A stretch of DNA of 64,000 nt from Clostridium pasteurianum (GCF_001705235.1 NZ_MCGV01000001.1:1-64000); one strand, 5' to 3'; counted from the first letter of the stretch, positions 51,921 through 61,437 are shown. The notes: generated from the letters alone by a model not told the origin. Program-made: numbers and translations.

Positions 51921-52043
51921 ATGTTTTTTAAAAGACATAAGACACTTTTATCATTATTAATTTTAGTTTTATTTGTAGTTATAACTATATCTCTAAATAC
52001 TGGTTCATCACTATTATCATATTTTCCTGATATACCATGGTAA
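51921..52043 (+). CDS. Precursor of a signalling peptide (cognate of the RRNPP regulator)
   Basis: A 40-residue peptide. The positively charged MFFKRHKT is followed by a hydrophobic export helix LLSLLILVLFVVITISL and a short polar C-terminus NTGSSLLSYFPDIPW. The size, architecture and position directly downstream of the regulator are those of PapR/NprX/Qss-type pheromone precursors. The mature signal is expected from the last ~5-10 residues (within SYFPDIPW). AAGGA lies upstream of the ATG within the end of the regulator gene. Too short for standard gene finding. Confidence 0.85.
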   Translation: MFFKRHKTLLSLLILVLFVVITISLNTGSSLLSYFPDIPW

Positions 52044-52113
52044 AAAAGATAATGTTACTCTTCTGAATTATTAAAATTTCTATTTATTTGTCTCTTTATT
52101 TCTACATAAGAGT

Positions 52114-52145
52114 GCCAGGTAATCAGTTACTTAATATTACCTGGC
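52114..52145. terminator. Terminator of the RRNPP operon
   Basis: Dyad GCCAGGTAAT / ATTACCTGGC with AT-rich sequence after it on the plus strand. It lies between the convergent peptide gene (+) and the S1-domain gene (-). Confidence 0.7.
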
Positions 52146-52158
52146 TAATTCTATATTA

Positions 52159-52950
52159 TTATATAGTTCTTATTATATTGGCATCAATTTTTCTTTCTTT
52201 ATAATCAATATTTTTAATTCTAACTACATATTTTTCACCGATATTGGGAGTAAAGTTTGTCCAGTTAGGGAAAGGACAAAGACAGTCTACGCCTTTTCTA
52301 ATGTTAAAGAATACTCCGTATTCCTGAATACCTGTAACTATTCCTAAATATTCTCCACCTTTAGTTATTGATTTTATCAGCTGCTCATATGGATCTTCCT
52401 TTGCTTCCTTAATTGAAACCTTTATTTTATCCTTTTCTAAATCAAGTTCTTTTATAACAGCCTGTACCTTTGTACCTATCCTAACAAATTTACTTATATC
52501 ATCTATATATCCGTAGTCTATTTCATCTATAGGTACCTTAGTTTCTAATCCATAGCAGTCAACACGACAGTTATCCCTGCCAACTGATGTAATTCTTACA
52601 GAAATTTTATCTCCTACCTTATGCTTTTTTAATTCCAGTGATTTTCTAAGCTCCATAGCTTCAGTTCGTGATGCAGCTGCAACCTTATTTTTTTCATCAA
52701 TTTCTTTGACTATAAAATCAATTTCTGCACCTATCATACTTCTTACAATCTTTTTATCTTCCCTTGATATGCTCATATGTTTTAAAGGTATAAGTACCTT
52801 AAATACATCATAGAAAACCACAGCACAATCAATTTCTTTTCCATCTGCATTTTTAAAAGTCTCCACAGCTGATAAAGTTCCTGTAAGTATCTTTCTACTC
52901 TGACGTGATGCCATAATATCATAAGCTTTTGGATTAATATTTGTTAACAT
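52159..52950 (-). CDS. S1-domain RNA-binding protein of the conjugation module
   Basis: A ~263-residue protein. The region VGDKISVRITSVGRDNCRVDCYGLETKVPIDEIDYG... and a second segment GGEYLGIVTGIQEYGVFFNI (to residue ~230) are S1/OB-fold repeats. ATG at 52950 is chosen because AAGGAG abuts the upstream in-frame ATG at 52959 but lies 9 nt before this one. Similar proteins occur in Gram-positive integrative elements with unknown role; RNA binding is the likely activity. Confidence 0.75.
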   Translation of the reverse strand: MLTNINPKAYDIMASRQSRKILTGTLSAVETFKNADGKEIDCAVVFYDVFKVLIPLKHMSISREDKKIVRSMIGAEIDFIVKEIDEKNKVAAASRTEAMELRKSLELKKHKVGDKISVRITSVGRDNCRVDCYGLETKVPIDEIDYGYIDDISKFVRIGTKVQAVIKELDLEKDKIKVSIKEAKEDPYEQLIKSITKGGEYLGIVTGIQEYGVFFNIRKGVDCLCPFPNWTNFTPNIGEKYVVRIKNIDYKERKIDANIIRTI

Positions 52951-53001
52951 AAAAAACATCTCCTTAAAATTTTAATATTTTATTTTTCTATATAAAAATA
53001 A

Positions 53002-53017
53002 TCCCTTAAATAAGGGA
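53002..53017 (-). terminator. Terminator after the VirD4-like gene
   Basis: Short stem TCCCTT-ATTT-AAGGGA on the minus strand with TTATTTTTAT after it, just beyond the coupling-protein stop. Confidence 0.5.
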
Positions 53018-53046
53018 CATTAATATTTGTATTTAATAAATCACAT

Positions 53047-55005
53047 CTACCAGAAATCAGATTTTCTAGTTGTCTTATTTTTAGTATTTTTGATATTTGA
53101 ACTACTTTTGCTATTACTAAATGAATGCTTTGTATTTTTACTTTCTTTTACTTGAAATTCTTTAGCAGCAGAATTACTATTTTCTAAATTATTACTACTT
53201 TCACTGGTCTTATCTTTAACTTCCTTTGCCAGTGATTTTTTATTAGTTTCATTAAAATACTCCTGTGTCCAGTCTGGTTTATAATCACTTACCTTTATAG
53301 GTCTCATAAACTTTGAAAGCCTGTGCTTTGTGTAATCCATCTTGTCTAGTATTAAGGGTTTCTGACCTCTTAAAATAAGTATTTCCTTTTCGTTAGGAAG
53401 TCTTAATATTTCATCTGGATTCATGAGATTTCGCTTAACAGCTCTATTAGTTATTTTTCCAAAATCAATCATACCCTCAAAACCTGCTGATTTACTTAAA
53501 CTAACATCATTTACCGTAGCAGTACCTAAAAGCTTTGATACAAACTCTGCTGTAATTATGTCCGTAGCTCCTAAAAATAATCTGCTGTCACAGTTCCCTA
53601 TAATTTCGGACCAGCCGTTGTTAGGATACCTATTTTGTAATTGTGCTATATTCTGAAATATTACACAGCTTGAAATTCCCCTTGAACGCATAGTTGATAT
53701 TTTCTTTGTAAAATCAGGAATAGCACCGATATTAGGGAACTCGTCTAATATGAAATATACATCTTTCTGCCCTTCCTTCACTTCATAATCAGCATATTTA
53801 ACAAGCTTTATAAAAAGGAACGAAAAAAATAACCCTGCTATAAAATCAAATGTTGATTCCATATCAGAGGTTATGCAGAAGTATGCACACTTTTCTTTTT
53901 TAGGCATCGTTAAATCAATATCACTTGTAGAAGTTAAATCCTGCACTAATTTATTTTGAAATACCTGAAGCTTTGAGCCAAGACCTATGACAACTCCTGT
54001 TCTTACATTCTCACTAGCCTGTGAATATATATTGTACGGCATTTTAGCTGCATGTGATGGAGGTAAAGCTCTAAATACTGCATCTATGGTTGAAGGATCA
54101 TTTAAAGCAAGCATTGAATAAACTGCCGATAAATTTCTCTCTTCCTCTGGATTTTCCTTAACTACATATAGAACTAAAGCTTTAAGTAAATTCATTTCTG
54201 TTTTGTCCCAGAATTCATCCTGTCTTGCTCCCGGTGCTTTTGTATTTGCCATAACAGTTTCGGCAAAACTTTGAGCTGAAATATCGTCTGTTATTTCATT
54301 TAATGGATTCCATCTATCGGAATTTACCATATTGACTAAGTTTAAAGCTTTAACATTGTAACCTTTATCCTTTAAAAACTGAGACATGGATTCAAAAATT
54401 TCAGCCTTAGGATCTGTTAAAATCATAGACTCACCAAGTTCAGCTATCTGCATTATATTAGGTCTTACAAAGCTTCTACTTTTCATGCTGCCAGAAGCTC
54501 CAAACACAGCTATATTTTTATTAAAGAAAGTGTCCGGCGGCAGAGTAACCATTTTATTTTTAATACCGTCTTTTATAGTTCCAAATACCATACCATTTTC
54601 AGTTCCAACACCGAGTACCTTTTTTGTTTTTTCATTATCCATCCAGTTAGCGGTTCCCTGCGTTCCATTATCTTTTAAATAATTTACACCATTCTGCTCC
54701 TCTCCTGTTTCCATATTTCTAAATAAGAAATACAGTATAACAAGAATAATTGTAAACAGTAAAAATCCCAATAAAAAGCCTTTACGTACTGTACAGTCAC
54801 TTATAATCATACTGAAGCTTTCAAGTGGATTTTTATACATATCTCCTATTGCTGATAAATCAATTGTAGAACTATTCATTATTCCTGCTCTATTTAGCTG
54901 CTGCTTTAATACAACTAGTGGGGTTAATAAATATATACATGCTATAAAATACAATGGAAATACATATAATAGTAGTTTATAATTATGTTTTTCATGCATT
55001 TGCAT
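53047..55005 (-). CDS. VirD4/TraG-type type IV secretion coupling protein
   Basis: A 652-residue protein. Two N-terminal membrane helices (LLLYVFPLYFIACIYLLTPL; FLLGFLLFTIILVILYFLF) precede the ATPase domain. Walker A is in AVFGASGSMKSRS (Gly169-Ser176), where Met replaces the usual G/S, and Walker B is in DVYFILDEFPNIG. RSRGISSCVIFQ, QLQNRYP and NCDSRLFLG are conserved TraG features. It feeds DNA-relaxase complexes into the conjugation channel. The C-terminus is a Ser/Asn/Lys-rich tail (SKSSSNIKNTK-like). It is the clearest sign that this region is a conjugative element. Confidence 0.92.
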   Translation of the reverse strand: MQMHEKHNYKLLLYVFPLYFIACIYLLTPLVVLKQQLNRAGIMNSSTIDLSAIGDMYKNPLESFSMIISDCTVRKGFLLGFLLFTIILVILYFLFRNMETGEEQNGVNYLKDNGTQGTANWMDNEKTKKVLGVGTENGMVFGTIKDGIKNKMVTLPPDTFFNKNIAVFGASGSMKSRSFVRPNIMQIAELGESMILTDPKAEIFESMSQFLKDKGYNVKALNLVNMVNSDRWNPLNEITDDISAQSFAETVMANTKAPGARQDEFWDKTEMNLLKALVLYVVKENPEEERNLSAVYSMLALNDPSTIDAVFRALPPSHAAKMPYNIYSQASENVRTGVVIGLGSKLQVFQNKLVQDLTSTSDIDLTMPKKEKCAYFCITSDMESTFDFIAGLFFSFLFIKLVKYADYEVKEGQKDVYFILDEFPNIGAIPDFTKKISTMRSRGISSCVIFQNIAQLQNRYPNNGWSEIIGNCDSRLFLGATDIITAEFVSKLLGTATVNDVSLSKSAGFEGMIDFGKITNRAVKRNLMNPDEILRLPNEKEILILRGQKPLILDKMDYTKHRLSKFMRPIKVSDYKPDWTQEYFNETNKKSLAKEVKDKTSESSNNLENSNSAAKEFQVKESKNTKHSFSNSKSSSNIKNTKNKTTRKSDFW

Positions 55006-55231
55006 TTATGAGCATCTCCTTTCTTTCTATTTTAAATTCAGAAAGTGCAAAACTTGCCTTACTGAAACATTCCCTAAATCCAAGTCTTTGTGCAACTCCT
55101 AAAAAGAAACATTCATATTCTTTTATTATTAAAAAGTTATCTTTAACTTCTCCCCTATTTTTAACTACAACATCCCCAATATGGGGCATCTTATCTATTA
55201 TTTCCGAATCACTGTATCTAAAAAATGCCAT
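54992..55231 (-). CDS. Small unknown protein upstream of the coupling protein
   Basis: A 79-residue protein, MAFFRYSDSEIIDKMPHIGD.... The start at 55231 has AGGAGA 9 nt upstream; the longer ORF to 55279 would overlap the next gene. Its end overlaps the VirD4-like start by 14 bp. No domain recognised. The context suggests an accessory conjugation gene. Confidence 0.65.
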   Translation of the reverse strand: MAFFRYSDSEIIDKMPHIGDVVVKNRGEVKDNFLIIKEYECFFLGVAQRLGFRECFSKASFALSEFKIERKEMLINANA

Positions 55232-55256
55232 GTTCTTTCGTCTCCTATCTTTTAAT

Positions 55257-55754
55257 TTATAAAAAAATAACCGCACCATCTTTTACTGTGCAGTACTTTA
55301 CTTTTTCATTTATTTTTATTTTTTCAATCTGATCCTCATTATCTATAACAATTATTATTCTTTCAGCGGTACTTCTATTTATTGCTGCCGAATATATAAG
55401 CTCCTCACCACTTTCTATAACTGCCACATCAAAAACTTTACCATTCCTGAAAAACGACATTTCAAATGGAAACTTATTAAGTGTACACCATTCTATAGAT
55501 ATTTCTTTATCAGCACTAATTAAATATATATATATATCAATGGCTTTAAGAATCTTTCTATTTACTTCTCTAATGCCTATAGGTACATAAATGTTATCCT
55601 GTATTACTTTTAACTTTCTCTGTCTTATAAGAGTTTTAATCTGCTTGTCTAAATCAGATATTTTATTAAGTTTTTTTATCTGATCGTACGTCATGCAGCC
55701 AAATTTATTGATGCTTTCAAGTATCTTTTCTTGTTTTGAATTTATATAATACAT
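55257..55754 (-). CDS. Winged-helix-type mobile element protein
   Basis: A 165-residue protein. The first ~60 residues (SKQEKILESINKFGCMTYDQIKKLN) look like a winged helix. The rest has alternating strands (EMSFFRNGKVFDVAVIESGEE) reminiscent of replication-relaxation-type or DUF5697-like proteins of Firmicute elements. A role in element maintenance is inferred from its place between topB and the coupling protein. Confidence 0.55.
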   Translation of the reverse strand: MYYINSKQEKILESINKFGCMTYDQIKKLNKISDLDKQIKTLIRQRKLKVIQDNIYVPIGIREVNRKILKAIDIYIYLISADKEISIEWCTLNKFPFEMSFFRNGKVFDVAVIESGEELIYSAAINRSTAERIIIVIDNEDQIEKIKINEKVKYCTVKDGAVIFL

Positions 55755-55777
55755 TTTATCTCCAACCTTTCTATTCT

Positions 55778-57988
55778 CTATGCTTTTATTGCAATTACTT
55801 TATAGTGTTCATTATCTTTTTCTTTTATAAGTTTTAATTTTGCAGTGTATGTACTGCCATCTTTTTTTCTGCATGTTATCTTACCTGTAATTCCACCATT
55901 CAATAATATTCTTGCTATACTTGGAGTAATTTTAGCACCATAGGCATTCTTCCATATAACAAACTTACAACCATTAACATAATTAGAACATCCATATCCT
56001 TTTTTACCTTCCATAATCTGACCATCCGAACATTCAGGACACTTCCCAAATATATTACAACCTATAATTTCTCTTTTAGTGGTTTTTAATTCTTCAGTCA
56101 TACTTACTGCTGCATTCATACTTTCCTTAAAAAAATCTTCAGATGAAAGTTTCCCTTTTTCCACCAGTGATAATTTATATTCCCATTCACCAGTAAAATC
56201 AGGGGATTTAATTTTTTCTATTGGAAGTTTTTCAATAAGCTTTATACCTTTTTCTGTAGGTATTAAATATCTATCTTTTCTAGTTATATAATCACTGGAT
56301 ATAAGCTTTTCTATAATATCAGCTCTAGTTGCAGGAGTACCTATACCATGCTCCCTTAAGGCTTCCCTAAGTTCTTCTTTAACCACTTTCTTACCGCAGG
56401 TTTCCATGTTCCTCAATATACTTCTTTCTGTAAATCTAGCCGGTGCTCTACTTGTCTTTTGAACTATATTAATTTCTCTTATTTCTATTTCATCATCCAC
56501 ATTAACCTCTAAATCAGTGGACATATTAGCCGTATTTTCTTCATTATCACTCTCCTCTTCATCATCAAATTCAATATTATCAAGCTTCTTTTCTGCCTTT
56601 CTCCATCCATCCTCTATAAGCTTCCTGCTTCTAGCAACAAATGTTTCCTCTCTAATTTCAAGTAGGATCTTCTTGTTGCTATATACTGCATCACCCATAA
56701 AAACCTTTAAAATACTTCTTGCAACAAGACCATATACCATTATCTCTTTTTCGTTTAAATCCTCTGTAGCAATTTTATAAGTTGGTATAATAGCATAGTG
56801 ACTATTCACTTTACTATCATCAAATACTCTGTTATTTTCCAGTATTAAATGAGTTAACACATTATTTTTTAAATCATTATATACACAAGGTAAACTCTTT
56901 ATGAGCTTTTCAATTTCAACCTTTTTAGATTTAGGAAGATACCTTGAATCTGTCCTTGGATAAGTAAGCAGCTGCTCTTGATAAAGTTTTTGTGCTATTT
57001 TAAGAGTTTCTTTTGCCGTAAGTCCATACTTTATATTGGCATCCATCTGTAAACTTGTAAGATCATAAAGAAGTGGCGGTCTTTTTTTAGTTTCATTATC
57101 AGCAAAATCTAATACTTTACCTTTTAAGCCTTTAACTGATTTAACTATTTCCTCTGATTCTTCCTTATCAGAGAGTTTATTACCATCCTCATTAAACCAT
57201 GTAGAAACAAATTCTTTATTATCTTTGGTCCTGCATAAAGCCTCAATAACATAATAAGTTTCTTTTTTAAACTTCCTTACTTCTATTTCTTTCTCAACTA
57301 TCATATAAAGTACTGCTGTCTGAACTCTTCCTATGGGAAACATATTCTTACTTGTACCATATTTAAGAGTACCTACAGCAGTGAGGTTTATTCCGACAAG
57401 CCAGTCTGCTATGCTTCTACATCTTGCAGCTCTAGTAAGATTAATATATTTATCATTGCTTTTTAGCTCATGCAGTGCATTAATAACTTCTTCTTTTGTA
57501 TAAGAATTAAGCCACAATCTCATACAAGGCTTTTTCGTTTTACTTAAACTTCTTACCCAATCAAATATAAGCTGCCCTTCCCTGTCACTGTCTGTAGCAT
57601 TAATAATCATTTCTGCTTTAGTATCATTGAATAATTTTTTAATCACTTGAAACTGCTTTCTTACATTCAAGTCTTTTTTAATTCGTATCTGAAAATGTTC
57701 AGGAACAAAAGGAAAGTTTTCTTCTTTCCATACCTTATACTTTTGATTGTATTCTTTAGCTGACTTAAGCTCTGCCATATGTCCAAAACCCCATGTGATT
57801 AAGTATTCTTTTTCTTCAAATACACACCTAAGAAAGCCTCTTTCATTTTCATAAGCAGTTAGTTTTTTCTTAAATTCAGAGTTAAAAAGAATATCAAGTG
57901 TAAGCTCTATATCATTAATAAAGCACTTACCAAGTATAGCTACAAGCTTTTCGGCTATATCCGGTTTCTCTGCATACATGACAATCAA
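55778..57988 (-). CDS. topB: DNA topoisomerase III
   Basis: A ~736-residue type IA topoisomerase. The Toprim domain opens YAEKPDIAEKL and has NATDSDREGQLI. The catalytic Tyr is in LLTYPRTDSRYLP. GIGTPATRADIIEKLI and a C-terminal zinc ribbon-like segment (CPECSDGQIMEGKKGYGCSNY) complete it. The start is probably TTG at 57988: GGGGGTGA precedes it, and it gives the family-typical five residues before AEKP; an in-frame GTG at 58003 has no Shine-Dalgarno. Conjugative elements and plasmids often carry their own TopB to decatenate or relax DNA during transfer. Confidence 0.92.
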   Translation of the reverse strand: MIVMYAEKPDIAEKLVAILGKCFINDIELTLDILFNSEFKKKLTAYENERGFLRCVFEEKEYLITWGFGHMAELKSAKEYNQKYKVWKEENFPFVPEHFQIRIKKDLNVRKQFQVIKKLFNDTKAEMIINATDSDREGQLIFDWVRSLSKTKKPCMRLWLNSYTKEEVINALHELKSNDKYINLTRAARCRSIADWLVGINLTAVGTLKYGTSKNMFPIGRVQTAVLYMIVEKEIEVRKFKKETYYVIEALCRTKDNKEFVSTWFNEDGNKLSDKEESEEIVKSVKGLKGKVLDFADNETKKRPPLLYDLTSLQMDANIKYGLTAKETLKIAQKLYQEQLLTYPRTDSRYLPKSKKVEIEKLIKSLPCVYNDLKNNVLTHLILENNRVFDDSKVNSHYAIIPTYKIATEDLNEKEIMVYGLVARSILKVFMGDAVYSNKKILLEIREETFVARSRKLIEDGWRKAEKKLDNIEFDDEEESDNEENTANMSTDLEVNVDDEIEIREINIVQKTSRAPARFTERSILRNMETCGKKVVKEELREALREHGIGTPATRADIIEKLISSDYITRKDRYLIPTEKGIKLIEKLPIEKIKSPDFTGEWEYKLSLVEKGKLSSEDFFKESMNAAVSMTEELKTTKREIIGCNIFGKCPECSDGQIMEGKKGYGCSNYVNGCKFVIWKNAYGAKITPSIARILLNGGITGKITCRKKDGSTYTAKLKLIKEKDNEHYKVIAIKA

Positions 57989-58005
57989 TTTAATCACCCC
58001 CACGT

Positions 58006-58039
58006 AAAAAAGGCCGCCTAAATCAATTAGACGACTTTT
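58006..58039 (-). terminator. Terminator between the DUF3883-like gene and topB
   Basis: Stem GTCGTCTAA / TTTAGGCGGC (with G-U pairs) on the minus strand, followed by TTTTTTA. Confidence 0.65.
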
Positions 58040-58069
58040 ATGTTTTAAGCAATAATAACTTTAGATTGA

Positions 58070-58693
58070 TCAATAAAGGAGTAATTCTAAGTTTTTTATT
58101 AAATCATCTTTAAGTTTTATTCTAAATTCTTCAGTTGTAATTTCATACATTTTTGAATCTAATGATCTTAATATATAATTCTTATTAAGATTAAGAATAT
58201 CTACAGGATTATTTAATATATATACTTTAGTTTTTTCAGTATCTTTTATAATAACCCAATATATAAAGTAATTGTTCATATTCTCAATAGCTTTTTTTAG
58301 CTCATTTATACTAATAAAAAAAGGATATTTTTCATCAATTGTAGTTTTAACCTCTATCATTTTAAAACTTTTTTCTACTCTAACAAGAAAATCATAACCA
58401 GCATAATCTGGCTGTTTTTTAACATTTTTTTCACCATAAATTTTAATTAATAAATTTTTTACGAATTCTTCTCCTTCATTACCTCTTAATTTATTTTCTT
58501 TAATCCAATTATCACTTGGAAACTCATTCTCAAGAAAGTTAACATTATCTTTATGTTCATATAAACTGTTATTTTGAAAGTTATTATTAATAGCACATTT
58601 CTTGGTCTCAAATATTCTAGGCTTAAACCCTTTAATTTGCGACTTTGGCAAAAAATCCATTAATGATACCGCTTTTATATTATTTTCTTTCAT
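58070..58693 (-). CDS. DUF3883-like / restriction-endonuclease-fold protein
   Basis: A 207-residue protein. Residues ~68-155 contain RGNEGEEFVKNLL, YAGYDFLV, MIEVKTT and PFFISINELKKAIE, the order of the DUF3883 domain, which has the PD-(D/E)xK nuclease fold (D...EVK). Such domains occur in restriction and defence genes and in mobile elements. Its start overlaps the end of the upstream gene by 14 bp. The N-terminal ~50 residues are unrelated and basic. Confidence 0.65.
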   Translation of the reverse strand: MKENNIKAVSLMDFLPKSQIKGFKPRIFETKKCAINNNFQNNSLYEHKDNVNFLENEFPSDNWIKENKLRGNEGEEFVKNLLIKIYGEKNVKKQPDYAGYDFLVRVEKSFKMIEVKTTIDEKYPFFISINELKKAIENMNNYFIYWVIIKDTEKTKVYILNNPVDILNLNKNYILRSLDSKMYEITTEEFRIKLKDDLIKNLELLLY

Positions 58694-59576
58694 CTAAATC
58701 ACCACATTTTCTACATACAATCCAATGATTACCGCCATTATAATATTGTTTTACACACCAATTTTCAGCTATAGCTTCATACTTTTTACCACACTCAGGG
58801 CATGTTATGAACGCAAAATCTCTAGTCTTAGTAATATCTATATATTTAAAATTTTCAACCATATTTTTTTCTCTTAACTCTTTTTTTATTTCTTTTATCA
58901 GCTCATCAACATTAAATCCTTTTTGTAATCTTTCTGCAAGTGAAATTAAATGAGATGGAATTTTAATCTTTTTATTTTTTAAGATAATTTCTCTATTTTC
59001 TTTATCAAATGAATATTTCTTTAACATTTTTAACTCATTTAAATTCATTATGTCATAATAAACCATTTCAAATAGAAATAATTTTGCAGGTTGAGTATAA
59101 TATTGTTGCCTATAAAATTCTATTTGATCACTTCTTAATGCAACCGCCTGATTATCCTTATCATTATCAATTTCATTTTTAGTTGAACGAATTTTAAATT
59201 CTAATTTTATTTTTAGTTTACTTTTATGGAAATCGAAAAAATCTTTAATGTAGGAAACTCTATTATTAAATGAAGTAGCTTTATCTCTATCTATAAATTT
59301 GTAAAAATAATCATCAATATTTTCTTGAGTTATATCCTCTAATTTTTTATTTATTATTGGTCTATAAGTTAAAAAATCAACTATCTTGCTTCTATAATTT
59401 CTATATGAACTTAACTTTAATTTATTATTTTTAAAAAAATGATTATGATATTCAAGGTAAAGATTACGATTATGCTCATTTATTTTTCTGAATTTTTTAA
59501 TTAATCTTTCACTGATAATCGGTTTGTCATCTATTCTTTGTACCATCCATTGATTATATATTTCTTCCCAATTCAT
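58680..59576 (-). CDS. Integrase N-terminal (core-binding)-like protein with zinc ribbon, no catalytic domain
   Basis: A 298-residue protein. Residues ~55-125 (YRNYRSKIVDFLTYRP, NIDDYFYKFIDRDKATSFNNRVSYIKDFFDF) resemble the SAM-like core-binding domain of tyrosine recombinases. The catalytic R-H-R-Y block is absent. The C-terminus has a zinc ribbon: ITCPECGKKYEAIAENWC and VCRKCGD. It may bind DNA without recombinase activity. Co-transcribed with the DUF3883-like gene; a relation to defence or element maintenance is inferred. Confidence 0.6.
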   Translation of the reverse strand: MNWEEIYNQWMVQRIDDKPIISERLIKKFRKINEHNRNLYLEYHNHFFKNNKLKLSSYRNYRSKIVDFLTYRPIINKKLEDITQENIDDYFYKFIDRDKATSFNNRVSYIKDFFDFHKSKLKIKLEFKIRSTKNEIDNDKDNQAVALRSDQIEFYRQQYYTQPAKLFLFEMVYYDIMNLNELKMLKKYSFDKENREIILKNKKIKIPSHLISLAERLQKGFNVDELIKEIKKELREKNMVENFKYIDITKTRDFAFITCPECGKKYEAIAENWCVKQYYNGGNHWIVCRKCGDLDERK

Positions 59577-60113
59577 ATTATCGCCCTCTTCTTATAAATT
59601 TAGTATAAAAACAAATTATCAAATCTATAATAATTTATAAGTTTTTAAGTTTATTTTAAATCTACATGTATTATTATATAAATAAAGTTGCTGAGTTTTA
59701 GGTTATTATATAAAATTTAAATTAGAATGCACTTATTGGGCTTGACGCATTTTAGTTTTTTTGAGTTTTTCTTTTCTGCCGTAATTTCAGTTTCAAAATT
59801 AACAACACCTTTTATGCTTGTCTTATTTTTAACGGAAATTTATCAAAACATAAATAATTAAATAATTATAATTCACTCTACAAATTAGGATTTGTTTTTT
59901 CTAATTCATATAAAATAGTTCTCTTAATTACTGTAATATGAGCCCCTAGTTTCAAATATTGATTTTATCACTAACTACATATATAATAATCTTGTGATAG
60001 TAATGCCAGTTAATGCATTACTTGGAATTATATTTTCTTGTTGTTCCGTCCTCTATGCTACCAGCCCAAAAAGAAACTTTACATTTAGATTTATCTTTTC
60101 AGGAGGTACGTTT

Positions 60114-60257
60114 ATGTCAATAATTGAACTATTTAAAAACATTTTGGTAGGTGCAGGTGCGTGTAGGCTTTGCATAGAACTATTAAATGAGGAACAAAGG
60201 CAAGTAATGTTTGGACACCGGGGGGGCAATTCCCCTCAAGCCTATCCTTCAAAATAA
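60114..60257 (+). CDS. Possible 47-residue peptide with an ideal ribosome binding site
   Basis: ATG at 60114 with AGGAGG 7 nt upstream encodes MSIIELFKNILVGAGACRLC... and ends GGNSPQAYPSK. An amphipathic N-terminal helix is followed by two close cysteines (ACRLC) and a polar Gly/Ser/Pro tail. It lies alone on the plus strand in the otherwise gene-free 59577-60399. It might be a secreted or signalling peptide, but no partner is visible. Confidence 0.35.
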   Translation: MSIIELFKNILVGAGACRLCIELLNEEQRQVMFGHRGGNSPQAYPSK

Positions 60258-60399
60258 ATTTGTATTTTTACTTTTCCTATAAGTGATACGCTGAAAGTTG
60301 TCTACTTGTTAGTATGAAAAAATTACTATTTATAACACTCAACCTTAAATTAGTATTTGTTAACTTAAAATATTATGTCATTCACAATATAAAACTCTT

Positions 60400-61320
60400 T
60401 TATCGTGGGTGTTTTTCCATTATTCTTTTTTCTTCTCTTTTCCATTCTTTTTCATATAATTCTTTATATTCATATGTGCCACCACTCGCATATTTTCTCA
60501 TTAAACCCACTTCAAACAGACCATCCCAGCGAACATGTATATGTTCATATTTATGATAATTTAGTTCATCTGTACATAGTGGTAGAACTGCTTTTTTATC
60601 GTTTGCTTTCATTAAATAATATGGGTATTGGTACTCTAAAACAATATTATTCTGTTCAATTTTCTCCGAATTTTTATCCCAACACATCAGCAAAAACTGT
60701 ACACTATTAAATCTAAATAAATATGAAATTTTCAAATCAGGAAATTCCTGTTTTTCTACATTTTCATTAAGAAAAACCTGACCTGTTTCGTAATCTATAT
60801 TTCTTATTGTACTATTAGAATAAAAGAAAGGATCTTTGCACCATCTCAATTTCTGATTTCCAAACATTGCATCAGTAATAGGAGATACATTAATCGCCAA
60901 TCCACATAATACTGTTATATTTTCCTTCGGAAGATTATCGCATATGTTCATAAGGTAATGAAGTATTTCTTGATCAAAAAACGAGCAATCTTCTTTATTG
61001 GAACGCATATCATTAAATGCATATTTTAATAACATCTTCTGAATCATCACATAGTCATATTCAATTTCAACAGTATCATTTTCGCTATATTTTTTAGTGA
61101 AATACTTGCTGATAATTTTTTTGGCGTAACTATCAATATAAGATATTCTATTATTATTACAATCTGCACAAACATCCTTGATCATAGGATCTGCCTCGTA
61201 AATAGCATGTCTCGCATCATCAAATGTTATATAGCATTCTGGAAACAAATCGAGAATTGCACATGAAATAATATGTTCTTTAGTTCCTTTTGCGTTTCTT
61301 CCACAATATGCACATTTCAT
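60400..61320 (-). CDS. HNH-type protein of unknown role
   Basis: A ~306-residue protein. The N-terminus MKCAYCGRNAKGTKEHIISCAIL, then CADCNNNRISY, is a C-x2-C...HI...C-x2-C-N HNH-type zinc centre as in HNH endonucleases. The rest has no recognisable domain. ATG at 61320 is chosen because AAAGGGG lies upstream; the ORF extends to a TTG at 61341. It lies within the element as a single gene, a common position for element-borne defence or homing nucleases. Confidence 0.65.
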   Translation of the reverse strand: MKCAYCGRNAKGTKEHIISCAILDLFPECYITFDDARHAIYEADPMIKDVCADCNNNRISYIDSYAKKIISKYFTKKYSENDTVEIEYDYVMIQKMLLKYAFNDMRSNKEDCSFFDQEILHYLMNICDNLPKENITVLCGLAINVSPITDAMFGNQKLRWCKDPFFYSNSTIRNIDYETGQVFLNENVEKQEFPDLKISYLFRFNSVQFLLMCWDKNSEKIEQNNIVLEYQYPYYLMKANDKKAVLPLCTDELNYHKYEHIHVRWDGLFEVGLMRKYASGGTYEYKELYEKEWKREEKRIMEKHPR

Positions 61321-61437
61321 ATATATTAAAGCCCCTTTCAATATGATCTACAAATTACTATTTACCTGTGTACTATATAATTTTTCATCTATATTATACC
61401 ATATTTACAATTCTTTTTATCTAATCTGCTTTATTTT

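Noticed and set aside
59880-59965. Small minus-strand reading frame (KLGAHITVIKRTILYEL)
   Set aside because: About 30 codons with no start. It looks HTH-like but is too short to call.
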